A stretch of DNA of 5,685 bases from an archaeon (GTDB lineage Archaea; Undinarchaeota; Undinarchaeia; Undinarchaeales; JALTGF01), in NCBI GenBank assembly GCA_027077325.1, contig JALTGF010000184.1:1-5685 (forward strand). Direction: 5' to 3'. Position 1 is the first letter of the stretch, and every line of letters begins with the position of its first letter. Below, in pieces: positions 1-5,539 of the stretch. Made by a program: the position numbers and the translations under genes. The notes below the pieces were generated by a model. The model had not been told where the DNA came from, ran no database searches, and was given only the letters and a program-made list of their open reading frames with translations.

Positions 1-1544
1 CCTTTTTTTAATAGGAGATAAACTAATTGATCCCCTTTTTGAGTACGCATAAATCCTACTTGGACAAGGTGGTAATTTTTTGAGATATAATCCCATTTTT
101 TGGTTCCAACATCGTTTAATCCCCATAGATAAACAAAAATCCAATCTGACCCCAATGATTCTGCCTTTTTAATGTCTTCAACAGAGTTAATGTCATAATA
201 TCCCTTGCGGTCTGCATACCATAAAACTCCAAAACTTTGACCACCTGAGAATATAAGCCGCTCATTTGGTGAACTATGTTGGTTAATATAGGTTCCTGCT
301 ATGTCCAGGCCCGGAAACTGAGTGTCAAATTGCCTGTGTATTGACTGGATTGATCCAAATCGATATATCAAAACCAGAAGAATTAGGATAATCACAAAAT
401 TGATGAGCTTTTTATTTTTGTCTTTGTCCTTTTTCTCAACATTCAAGGTTAGCATTTCAGAAAGGGTGTCTCCAATTACAAGGAAAGAGTAAGAGATAAG
501 GATTATGAATAGCGGAGCAATTGGATATTGGTGATAGCTGTGCCCACCAACTTTGTCACTTAACAAGATAATAAACAAAAACGCACCGAGGGCGTAGCTT
601 AAAATAAATCTTTCTGCAAACGCCTCTTTCTTTTTATTAAAGTAAATTATTGCAAGCAGCCCAATTAATGCAAACAAAATCCCAAGGGTTGTGTAATTGT
701 CAATTGTGAAATTTTTCATTGCACTCCACCATGCAACCTTAAACATTGGCTTAATTCCTATTGAAGACAAAGTAGTTGTGTACTTTCCAGTTCTGGCCCC
801 AACACTCAAGTTATAAATAAACCAGATTGGGATTAACGATAAAAACAAATAGCTTACCCAATACTTTTTAATGTTAAACATATCTTTTATTTGCTCTTTT
901 TTCATTGTCAAAAGAATTGGGACTAAGATGATTAGGAAAGTGTATTTAGTGAGTCCTGCAAGCGCTATGAAAATTGCAGCATAAGTGATGTCAATTTTTT
1001 CATTTGACTTGCTCCATTTTAAATAAAAGTAGGTGCCAACGAGCATAAAGAAAAGAGCAGGGTTAATCAACTGGACATTGTGACTGAAAAATACAAGAAG
1101 GGGGTTTATTGCTGTTAAAGTTGCCGAAACCAGAGCAATGTCATCCCTGCCAAACAATTCCTTAGTGAGAAGGTACATTGCAAATATGCTCCCCAAACCA
1201 AACAAAATCCCAATTGAACGTGCGACTGCCAAGTTCATCCCAAATATTTTGAAAGCAATTGCCACCAAGATTGAAATTGTTGGGAAAGTATCTGCATGCG
1301 CCCCGCTTGGGTCCCCACCAAGGACCGGATAATCATTCTCAGGAACGAAAAATCCGTGCTTGAAGAAACCTTCGCGGGCAAAGTTTCTTGCCTCGGTTAG
1401 ATAGTGTGTCTCTTTCCAGTTATGGTATCCAATCACAGGATAATTCGCATGATATGCTCGGAGATAGAGACCAAACAGGATTATTACTAAAAGTAATAGA
1501 TATGGCACAGGATTTTTCTTTATGTCTTGAATAATACTTTTCAT
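1..1544 (-). CDS. GT-C fold membrane glycosyltransferase, GT39/PMT_2-like (3' end cut by window edge)
   Basis: Conceptual translation of the minus strand from ATG 1544 gives an uninterrupted 514 codons with no stop before the window edge, so the C-terminus is missing. The protein is very hydrophobic: one membrane segment near residues 14-30, then roughly ten more between about 90 and 397. Residues 398-514 look like a soluble, probably external, tail. The first non-cytoplasmic loop carries HNWKETHYLTEARNF (41-55), resembling the acidic loop of PMT_2/GT39 enzymes in which a Glu or Asp is catalytic; E45 is the candidate. GGHSYHQYPIAP (333-344) resembles the H-x-Y-x-Q-x-P motif common in this group. 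Such enzymes move a sugar from a polyprenyl- or dolichyl-phosphate carrier to protein or glycan on the outer membrane face. The start lies one base after the stop of the upstream epimerase gene (TAA-G-ATG) with no visible Shine-Dalgarno, so translation probably depends on reinitiation. A Lys/Asp-rich stretch at 369-379 is probably a cytoplasmic loop. The broad class is secure; acceptor and donor are unknown. Confidence 0.85.
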   Translation of the reverse strand, partial: MKSIIQDIKKNPVPYLLLLVIILFGLYLRAYHANYPVIGYHNWKETHYLTEARNFAREGFFKHGFFVPENDYPVLGGDPSGAHADTFPTISILVAIAFKIFGMNLAVARSIGILFGLGSIFAMYLLTKELFGRDDIALVSATLTAINPLLVFFSHNVQLINPALFFMLVGTYFYLKWSKSNEKIDITYAAIFIALAGLTKYTFLIILVPILLTMKKEQIKDMFNIKKYWVSYLFLSLIPIWFIYNLSVGARTGKYTTTLSSIGIKPMFKVAWWSAMKNFTIDNYTTLGILFALIGLLAIIYFNKKKEAFAERFILSYALGAFLFIILLSDKVGGHSYHQYPIAPLFIILISYSFLVIGDTLSEMLTLNVEKKDKDKNKKLINFVIILILLVLIYRFGSIQSIHRQFDTQFPGLDIAGTYINQHSSPNERLIFSGGQSFGVLWYADRKGYYDINSVEDIKKAESLGSDWIFVYLWGLNDVGTKKWDYISKNYHLVQVGFMRTQKGDQLVYLLLKK

Positions 1545-1545
1545 C

Positions 1546-2487
1546 TTATTTTAGGTTGTATTTCTTATACCACTCAATATATTTTTTAATGCCATCTTTT
1601 ATCTTAACTTTAGGAGAGTAACCAAGTTTTTTCTTTGCTTTTGCTATGCTTGCACGGGTATCCCTAACATCACCAGCCGCTTTTCCAACATGAACTACTA
1701 GCGGATCGACACCAGCGACATCCCCAAGTAATTTGATTAGTTTATTAATTGTTATCGAATTGCCAGTTCCAATGTTAAATGTATCAAACTTTATTTTCGA
1801 AGTTCCGGCCAAAAAGTTTCCTTCTACAATGTCAGAAACATATGTGAAATCACGCTTTTGTCTCCCATCTCCGTAAATTTCAATTGGTTCACCTGAAAGC
1901 AACTTGTGAGTGAATATATTTATTGCCATATCAGGCCTTTGCCTTGGCCCATAAACCGTAAAAAATCTTAGCATTATTGCATTTAGGCCGTATGTTTCAT
2001 GATAAAGCGTGCATAATTTCTCATCAAACTCTTTTGTTAATGCGTAGGGAGATTTTGGGTTTAGGGGGGTTTTTTCGTTTTCTGGCAATTTTGCATTTCC
2101 ATAAACTGAGCTCGAAGAAGCAAAAACAATTTTAGTGTCATTTTCTCGGCATGCTTCCAGAAGACGCTGGGTTGCAAGTATGTTGTTGTTTACATATTCC
2201 TTAAAGCCCTCCCAGGAGTATCGGACTCCAGGCTGGGCCGCTAGGTGATAAACCGTTGAGATCCCATGCAAAAGTTGCTTTAGGTTATAGTTGATTAAAT
2301 TTGCTTCATAAAATTCAAAATTATCATTATCTATAAAAGAACTCATGTTGCGCTCTTTTATTGCCCTTGAATAATAAGGAGTAAAAGCATCAATACCAAC
2401 AACCTTAAATCCCTCTGAGAGCAGCTTTTCAGTTAAATGGCTGCCAATGAAACCTGCACAGCCAGTCACAAGCACTTTATTGTCCAT
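1546..2487 (-). CDS. NAD-dependent epimerase, probable UDP-glucuronate 4-epimerase
   Basis: The 313-residue protein is an extended short-chain dehydrogenase/reductase of normal family length. Visible features are the NAD-binding G9-x-x-G12-x-x-G15 in TGCAGFIG, D33 at the end of the second strand (adenosine ribose), HLAAQPGVRYSW (81-92), the Ser cluster 124-127, and the catalytic pair Y148/K152 in SPYALTK. RFFTVYGPRQRPDMA (174-188) and HLAAQ-GVRYS most resemble UDP-glucuronate 4-epimerases, which interconvert UDP-glucuronate and UDP-galacturonate in the cytoplasm. The adjacent UDP-glucose dehydrogenase would supply the substrate and supports that choice. Another 4-epimerase (UDP-glucose or UDP-GlcNAc) or a UDP-glucuronate decarboxylase is not excluded. 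Start: ATG 2487 overlaps the TAA stop of the upstream gene by one base (TAATG) and puts the Rossmann strand four residues in. A GTG at 2496 would add three residues but has no better ribosome site. C10 replaces the more common second Gly of TGGAGFIG; the motif glycines are kept. Confidence 0.9.
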   Translation of the reverse strand: MDNKVLVTGCAGFIGSHLTEKLLSEGFKVVGIDAFTPYYSRAIKERNMSSFIDNDNFEFYEANLINYNLKQLLHGISTVYHLAAQPGVRYSWEGFKEYVNNNILATQRLLEACRENDTKIVFASSSSVYGNAKLPENEKTPLNPKSPYALTKEFDEKLCTLYHETYGLNAIMLRFFTVYGPRQRPDMAINIFTHKLLSGEPIEIYGDGRQKRDFTYVSDIVEGNFLAGTSKIKFDTFNIGTGNSITINKLIKLLGDVAGVDPLVVHVGKAAGDVRDTRASIAKAKKKLGYSPKVKIKDGIKKYIEWYKKYNLK

Positions 2488-3773
2488 TACCAGCACAACC
2501 CCACATAGTCAATTCCATTCCGATTTTCTAATATATTTCTGCCGTCAATTACAATTTTATTTTTCATTTTACTGAAGTCAAGATTTTTAAACTCTGGCCA
2601 TTCGGTCACTATTAGGCAGATGTCTGCACTTTCTAAAGCTTCACCAGGAGAATCGGCATAGTTTATTTTATCCCCAAATATTTTTCTTGCATTTTCCAAT
2701 GCCTCGGAATCGTAGGCAAACACGTTTGCACCTTTTTCTAGCAACATTTTAATTATGTCAATTGCCGGAGCTTCCCGGATGTCATCTGTGTATGCCTTAA
2801 ACGCGACACCTAGAACTGCGATTTTCTTTCCATTAAGATTGCTGAGTTTTTCCTCTGCAATTTTAACCATTTGCTCACGCTGGAATTGATTAACTTCAAG
2901 AACTGAGTCAAGAAGCTTTGGCTCATAACCAATTGACTTTGCCTTTTCGCGCAGTGCCTTTACATCCTTTGGCAAGCAAGAGCCGCCAAAACCAAGGCCT
3001 GAGCGCAAGAAGTGAGGGCTTATTCTATGGTCCATCCCAACTGCCTTTGCAACTTCGTAACTATCAATTCCTAATTTTTTACATATGTTTCCGATTTCAT
3101 TGATAAATGAGATTTTAGTCGCAAGAAAAGCGTTTGATGCGTATTTAATCATTTCTGCTGACTTCAAACTTGTTTTGATTACGTGCGTTTGCTCAAATGC
3201 AAGAACATCCTTTAATGTTTCAAATGTTTTTTGATCGGAAGTTCCAATTACAACTCGGTCAGGATGCATAAAATCTTCAAGTGCTTTCCCCTCGCGCAAA
3301 AACTCGGGGCTCATTGCAATTCCAAAGTCAACGCCTGCCCTTTTTCCAGAGTATTTTTCAAGAATAGGAGTTACCACAGATTCAGTTGTTCCTGGGATAA
3401 CGGTACTTTTAACAACGACAATGTGGTATTTTCCATTTTCCTTTATTGCCTCGCCAATTCCTTTGGAGACATCTTCAACATACTGCAAGTTTATGGAACC
3501 ATCCTCTCTTGAAGGCGTGCCAACACAAATAAAAGTTATATCAGAGTCCTTTACAGCGCTTTTTAGGTTAAGCGTCGCGCGGAAGTTCCCTCGCTCTAAA
3601 ACCTTTTTTAAAAGTTCTGGAAGATCTTTTTCATGAATAGGGGTTATGCCAGAATTAATTTTGTCTACCTTTTCTTTTATGATATCAACACAGGTTACAT
3701 CATGCCCCTGGCTGGCAAGACCAACACCAGTTATTAGCCCAACATATCCCGTGCCTGCAACAGTAATTTTCAT
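2487..3773 (-). CDS. ugd: UDP-glucose 6-dehydrogenase
   Basis: This cytoplasmic enzyme oxidises UDP-glucose to UDP-glucuronate with two NAD+ (EC 1.1.1.22). The 428-residue protein has the expected three-domain order and length. The N-terminal NAD domain has AGTGYVGL (6-13), D30 ending the second strand, VGTP (84-87) and KST (122-124). The substrate region has SPEFLREG (155-162), with E157 the expected catalytic glutamate. The central helix has EMIKYASNAFLATK (207-220), with K210 and N214. The catalytic loop GFGGSCLPKD (261-270) carries nucleophile C266 and D270. The C-terminal UDP-binding domain has FKAYTDDIREAP (325-336). SPEFLREG points to glucose rather than N-acetylmannosamine dehydrogenases. 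Start: ATG 3773 gives the family-typical MKITVAGTGYVGL and has AGGAGTG just upstream. A GTG at 3782 would add three residues but lies inside that ribosome site. It is the first gene of the operon and feeds the epimerase that follows. The protein ends in GLCW, an unremarkable variable tail. Confidence 0.96.
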   Translation of the reverse strand: MKITVAGTGYVGLITGVGLASQGHDVTCVDIIKEKVDKINSGITPIHEKDLPELLKKVLERGNFRATLNLKSAVKDSDITFICVGTPSREDGSINLQYVEDVSKGIGEAIKENGKYHIVVVKSTVIPGTTESVVTPILEKYSGKRAGVDFGIAMSPEFLREGKALEDFMHPDRVVIGTSDQKTFETLKDVLAFEQTHVIKTSLKSAEMIKYASNAFLATKISFINEIGNICKKLGIDSYEVAKAVGMDHRISPHFLRSGLGFGGSCLPKDVKALREKAKSIGYEPKLLDSVLEVNQFQREQMVKIAEEKLSNLNGKKIAVLGVAFKAYTDDIREAPAIDIIKMLLEKGANVFAYDSEALENARKIFGDKINYADSPGEALESADICLIVTEWPEFKNLDFSKMKNKIVIDGRNILENRNGIDYVGLCW

Positions 3774-3779
3774 TATTGC

Positions 3780-3786
3780 CACTCCT
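3780..3786 (-). promoter_or_regulatory. Shine-Dalgarno site for the UDP-glucose dehydrogenase gene
   Basis: On the minus strand the sequence reads AGGAGTG-GCAATA-ATG. The AGGAG core is complementary to the conserved CCUCC end of 16S rRNA and lies 8 bases from ATG 3773. This favours that ATG over the GTG at 3782, which overlaps the site itself. It is the clearest usable ribosome site in the window. Confidence 0.65.
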
Positions 3787-3802
3787 AAAAGGTATAGATT
3801 AC

Positions 3803-3814
3803 TTATTTATTAAA
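3803..3814 (-). promoter_or_regulatory. Alternative TATA-like box for the dehydrogenase operon
   Basis: The minus strand reads TTTAATAAATAA. At the usual archaeal spacing it would start transcription around 3780-3784, at the GTG 3782 or inside the ribosome site. That would give a leaderless message from GTG. It competes with the TATA box at 3853-3862, and the surrounding AT-richness makes a chance match plausible. Confidence 0.3.
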
Positions 3815-3852
3815 GTTTATGCCCAAGATTTTTTTGATTCTTAATAGTGAGA

Positions 3853-3862
3853 GGATATAAAA
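3853..3862 (-). promoter_or_regulatory. Candidate TATA box for the ugd-epimerase-GT operon
   Basis: The minus strand reads TTTTATATCC, close to the archaeal TATA consensus TTTAWATA. Initiation about 25-30 bases downstream (near 3830) would give a leader of roughly 55 bases that contains the whole AGGAGTG ribosome site, consistent with Shine-Dalgarno-led translation from ATG 3773. The same bases read TATAAAA on the plus strand, so the box could also serve rightward transcription. It is flanked by GAGG (3851-3854) and CCTC (3865-3868), a short inverted pair. Confidence 0.45.
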
Positions 3863-3896
3863 GACCTCATTTTGTAAGCTTGAGTTAAATTTCAGT

Positions 3897-3908
3897 AAAT
3901 ATAAAAGG
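3897..3908 (+). promoter_or_regulatory. TATA box for the ExoA-like glycosyltransferase gene, probably leaderless
   Basis: AAATATAAAAGG begins 33 bases before ATG 3930. With the archaeal TATA centre about 27 bases upstream of the start site, transcription would begin at or next to the A of the ATG. No Shine-Dalgarno lies upstream of that ATG (GTAAGATTAACAT precedes it), which fits a leaderless message. No start site has been mapped, so this is inferred. Confidence 0.55.
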
Positions 3909-3929
3909 ATTGGCAAGTAAGATTAACAT

Positions 3930-4892
3930 ATGGATAAATACCCTTTTGTATCAATAATTGTCCCGGCAAGAAACGAGGAAAAGGTAATTAAGGAATGCAT
4001 TGACTCTTTGCTAAATTTGGACTATCCAAAAAATAAGTATGAGATAATCGTTGCTGACGGGATGTCAACAGACAAAACAAGAGAAATTGTAAAGGGTTAT
4101 GGGAAGAAAGTAAAGTTAATTTTAAACAAGAAAATTAATGCAGCGGCTGGTAGAAATCTTGGGCTGAAGCACGCGCGCGGGAAAATAATTGCTTTTACAG
4201 ATGCTGATTGCGTTGTTGATAAAAAATGGCTAAAAAATCTAGCCAAGGAACTTAAGCCAAATACAGTAGTTGGCGGGGCAAATTTGCCATCTAAGAACAC
4301 TGGCTACTTTTCAAGAGCAGTTAGTTACGCTCTCGGGACTTTTTTCGGGTCGGCAGGATCCGCCCAGTCATATGTTTACAAGAAAAAAACAGAGGTGAAG
4401 AGCGTTCCAAATGCAAATGCTATGTACTGGAAATCTGACATTCTAAAAGTTGGCGGGTATGATGAGCGGTTTACAACTGGACAGGATGCAGAGTTAAATT
4501 ACCGCTTAAGAAAAGCAAGGGTTAAGTTTTATTTTATTCCTGATGCCAAGGTTTGGCCAAAAATGAGAGCCACTCCGGTAAAGTTTGCCAAGAGAATGTT
4601 CCAATACGGGTTTGCTCGAGCGCAGTTTATGAAAAAACACAAAACGCCACTTAATCCAATTTACGCATTTACACCAATTTTTTCAATATTTGCAATAATT
4701 AGCCCTTTGCTAATTTATCTAAAACCTGTTATCTCAATGATTTGGGTTGCTTACGTCCTTGCCGCGCTTTTGTATGGAATTTCAACACTAAAAATTAGGT
4801 ATCTTCCAACAATCATGGGTGTGTTCTTAATTGAGCACTTCTGTTATGGACTTGGGTTTTTATATGGCCTTATAGTTCCTTTAAAACCTTAA
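3930..4892 (+). CDS. ExoA-like family 2 glycosyltransferase with C-terminal membrane anchor
   Basis: The 320-residue protein has a GT-A catalytic domain (about 5-240) and a hydrophobic C-terminus with about three membrane segments (244-264, 267-284, 293-316). Catalytic-domain motifs are VPARNEE (11-17), DGMSTD (43-48, nucleotide binding), the metal-binding DAD (91-93), a Gly/Ser-rich stretch at 140-145, and GQDAELNYRLRKA (184-196). The last motif, followed by an Arg/Lys-rich segment up to KKHK (235-238), closely resembles the succinoglycan ExoA subgroup of GT2. The enzyme should use a nucleotide-activated sugar on the cytoplasmic face to extend a lipid-linked glycan; the sugar is unknown. The usual Glu before the motif Asp is Gln (Q185); D186 and E188 remain. 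The gene is transcribed divergently from the nucleotide-sugar operon, probably from its own leaderless promoter. Its last 23 bases overlap the 3' end of the convergent uracil-DNA glycosylase gene. Confidence 0.93.
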   Translation: MDKYPFVSIIVPARNEEKVIKECIDSLLNLDYPKNKYEIIVADGMSTDKTREIVKGYGKKVKLILNKKINAAAGRNLGLKHARGKIIAFTDADCVVDKKWLKNLAKELKPNTVVGGANLPSKNTGYFSRAVSYALGTFFGSAGSAQSYVYKKKTEVKSVPNANAMYWKSDILKVGGYDERFTTGQDAELNYRLRKARVKFYFIPDAKVWPKMRATPVKFAKRMFQYGFARAQFMKKHKTPLNPIYAFTPIFSIFAIISPLLIYLKPVISMIWVAYVLAALLYGISTLKIRYLPTIMGVFLIEHFCYGLGFLYGLIVPLKP

Positions 4893-5436
4893 AGTCTTCT
4901 TTCAAAGTATTGAGCATGTTTGCATTGTAGGTAGCTACTGCTGGATGATACAGAGGTATAATTTTAATTTTTCCAAACAAAGTGCTGACCTCAAAAACCT
5001 GCCCGTGCAGTTTGCTTATTCCAGAGAGTTTATCGTTTAGCCCAAACTTTTTGAAAACATAAGAAGTTGCATGATTTCCAAGGGAGCAAATAATCTTTGG
5101 CTTTATTATTTCAATTTGCCTGTCTAAATAAGGGCTGCACGCCTTTACTTCTTCTGGTTTTGGGTCACGGTTTCCAGGCGGGCGGCACTTTAAGATGTTT
5201 GTTATGTACACTTCCTCGCGTGCAATTTCAATGGAATTTAAAAGTTCATCTAAAACTTTTCCAGCAGCGCCGCAAAACGGTCGCCCTGTTTGGTCTTCAT
5301 TATAGCCCGGCGCCTCACCGATGAGCATTATCTTTGCATTTTTGTTGCCTTCTCCCACCACATAGTTAGTTTTAGTTTCATAAAGGGGGCATTTTTTGCA
5401 GCTGAGCACTTCTTTTTTTAAAGTTTCTAAGTCCAT
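4870..5436 (-). CDS. udg: Family 4 uracil-DNA glycosylase (iron-sulfur)
   Basis: This DNA-repair enzyme removes uracil, mostly from deaminated cytosine, to start base-excision repair. The 188-residue length is normal for family 4. Four cysteines have the diagnostic 4Fe-4S spacing: C13-x2-C16 and C84-x15-C100. Motif 1 is GEAPG (40-44) with E41, followed by GRPFCGAAGK (51-60), where F54 is the expected uracil-stacking residue. TNILKCRPPGNRDP (79-92) supplies N80, and the C-terminal motif is HPA (164-166). GEAPG separates it from family 5 enzymes, which typically carry GLAPG or GLAPA. Start: ATG 5436 places the first Cys pair 13 residues in, as usual. No Shine-Dalgarno is visible (TTTTCTCT precedes it). 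The gene is unrelated in function to its glycan neighbours, converges on the ExoA-like gene with a 23-base overlap, and diverges from the second glycosyltransferase gene. The 26-bp palindrome lies upstream of its start. Confidence 0.96.
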   Translation of the reverse strand: MDLETLKKEVLSCKKCPLYETKTNYVVGEGNKNAKIMLIGEAPGYNEDQTGRPFCGAAGKVLDELLNSIEIAREEVYITNILKCRPPGNRDPKPEEVKACSPYLDRQIEIIKPKIICSLGNHATSYVFKKFGLNDKLSGISKLHGQVFEVSTLFGKIKIIPLYHPAVATYNANMLNTLKEDFKVLKEL

Positions 5437-5469
5437 AGAGAAAATTTAGAAGTTTTTAGTTAATAGACA

Positions 5470-5479
5470 TATTTATTTT
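5470..5479 (-). promoter_or_regulatory. Candidate TATA box for the uracil-DNA glycosylase gene
   Basis: The minus strand reads AAAATAAATA, within the left half of the 26-bp palindrome. Initiation about 27 bases downstream would fall near 5447, leaving a leader of about 10 bases before ATG 5436. The match is loose and the region AT-rich, so confidence is low. If correct, a protein on the palindrome would compete with TBP at this box. Confidence 0.35.
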
Positions 5480-5496
5480 CCATATGGAAAATAAAT
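5471..5496. repeat. Perfect 26-bp palindrome, possible operator
   Basis: The left half ATTTATTTTCCAT is followed without a spacer by its exact reverse complement ATGGAAAATAAAT, centred on CATATG between 5483 and 5484. The symmetry ends at 5470/5497 (T against C). It lies in the 103-base gap between the divergent glycosylase and glycosyltransferase genes, 35 bases from one start and 44 bases from the other. A dimeric regulator site is the natural reading. With no loop it is less likely to be a terminator, and no gene ends here. No known regulator motif is recognised. Confidence 0.7.
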
Positions 5497-5506
5497 CAAG
5501 AATTAC

Positions 5507-5514
5507 TTTAAATA
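5507..5514 (+). promoter_or_regulatory. Consensus archaeal TATA box for the right-edge glycosyltransferase, probably leaderless
   Basis: TTTAAATA matches the archaeal consensus TTTAWATA exactly and begins 33 bases before ATG 5540, the same spacing as the box of the other plus-strand glycosyltransferase gene. Initiation would fall at or within a few bases of the ATG. The AGGAG at 5534-5538 is only one base from the ATG, too close to act as a normal Shine-Dalgarno, which fits leaderless translation. Confidence 0.6.
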
Positions 5515-5539
5515 CAAAGAAGCATATTTAAACAGGAGA

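Noticed and set aside
1138..1332. Plus-strand open frame of 64 codons
   Set aside because: It lies entirely antisense to the well-supported membrane glycosyltransferase; the translation is low-complexity with no recognisable motif.
2918..3636. Three plus-strand open frames (2918-3103, 3231-3512, 3421-3636)
   Set aside because: All are antisense to the dehydrogenase coding region, two overlap each other, and none has domain-like sequence or a promoter.
3829..3835. Run of seven T on the plus strand as a possible archaeal terminator
   Set aside because: No plus-strand gene ends upstream of it. On the minus strand it is an A-run in the operon leader.
4097..4300. Minus-strand open frame of 67 codons
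   Set aside because: It is antisense to the catalytic core of the ExoA-like gene; its Phe/Pro-rich translation is an artefact of the opposite strand.
5097..5324. Plus-strand open frame of 75 codons
   Set aside because: It is antisense to the conserved motifs of the uracil-DNA glycosylase and has no family features.
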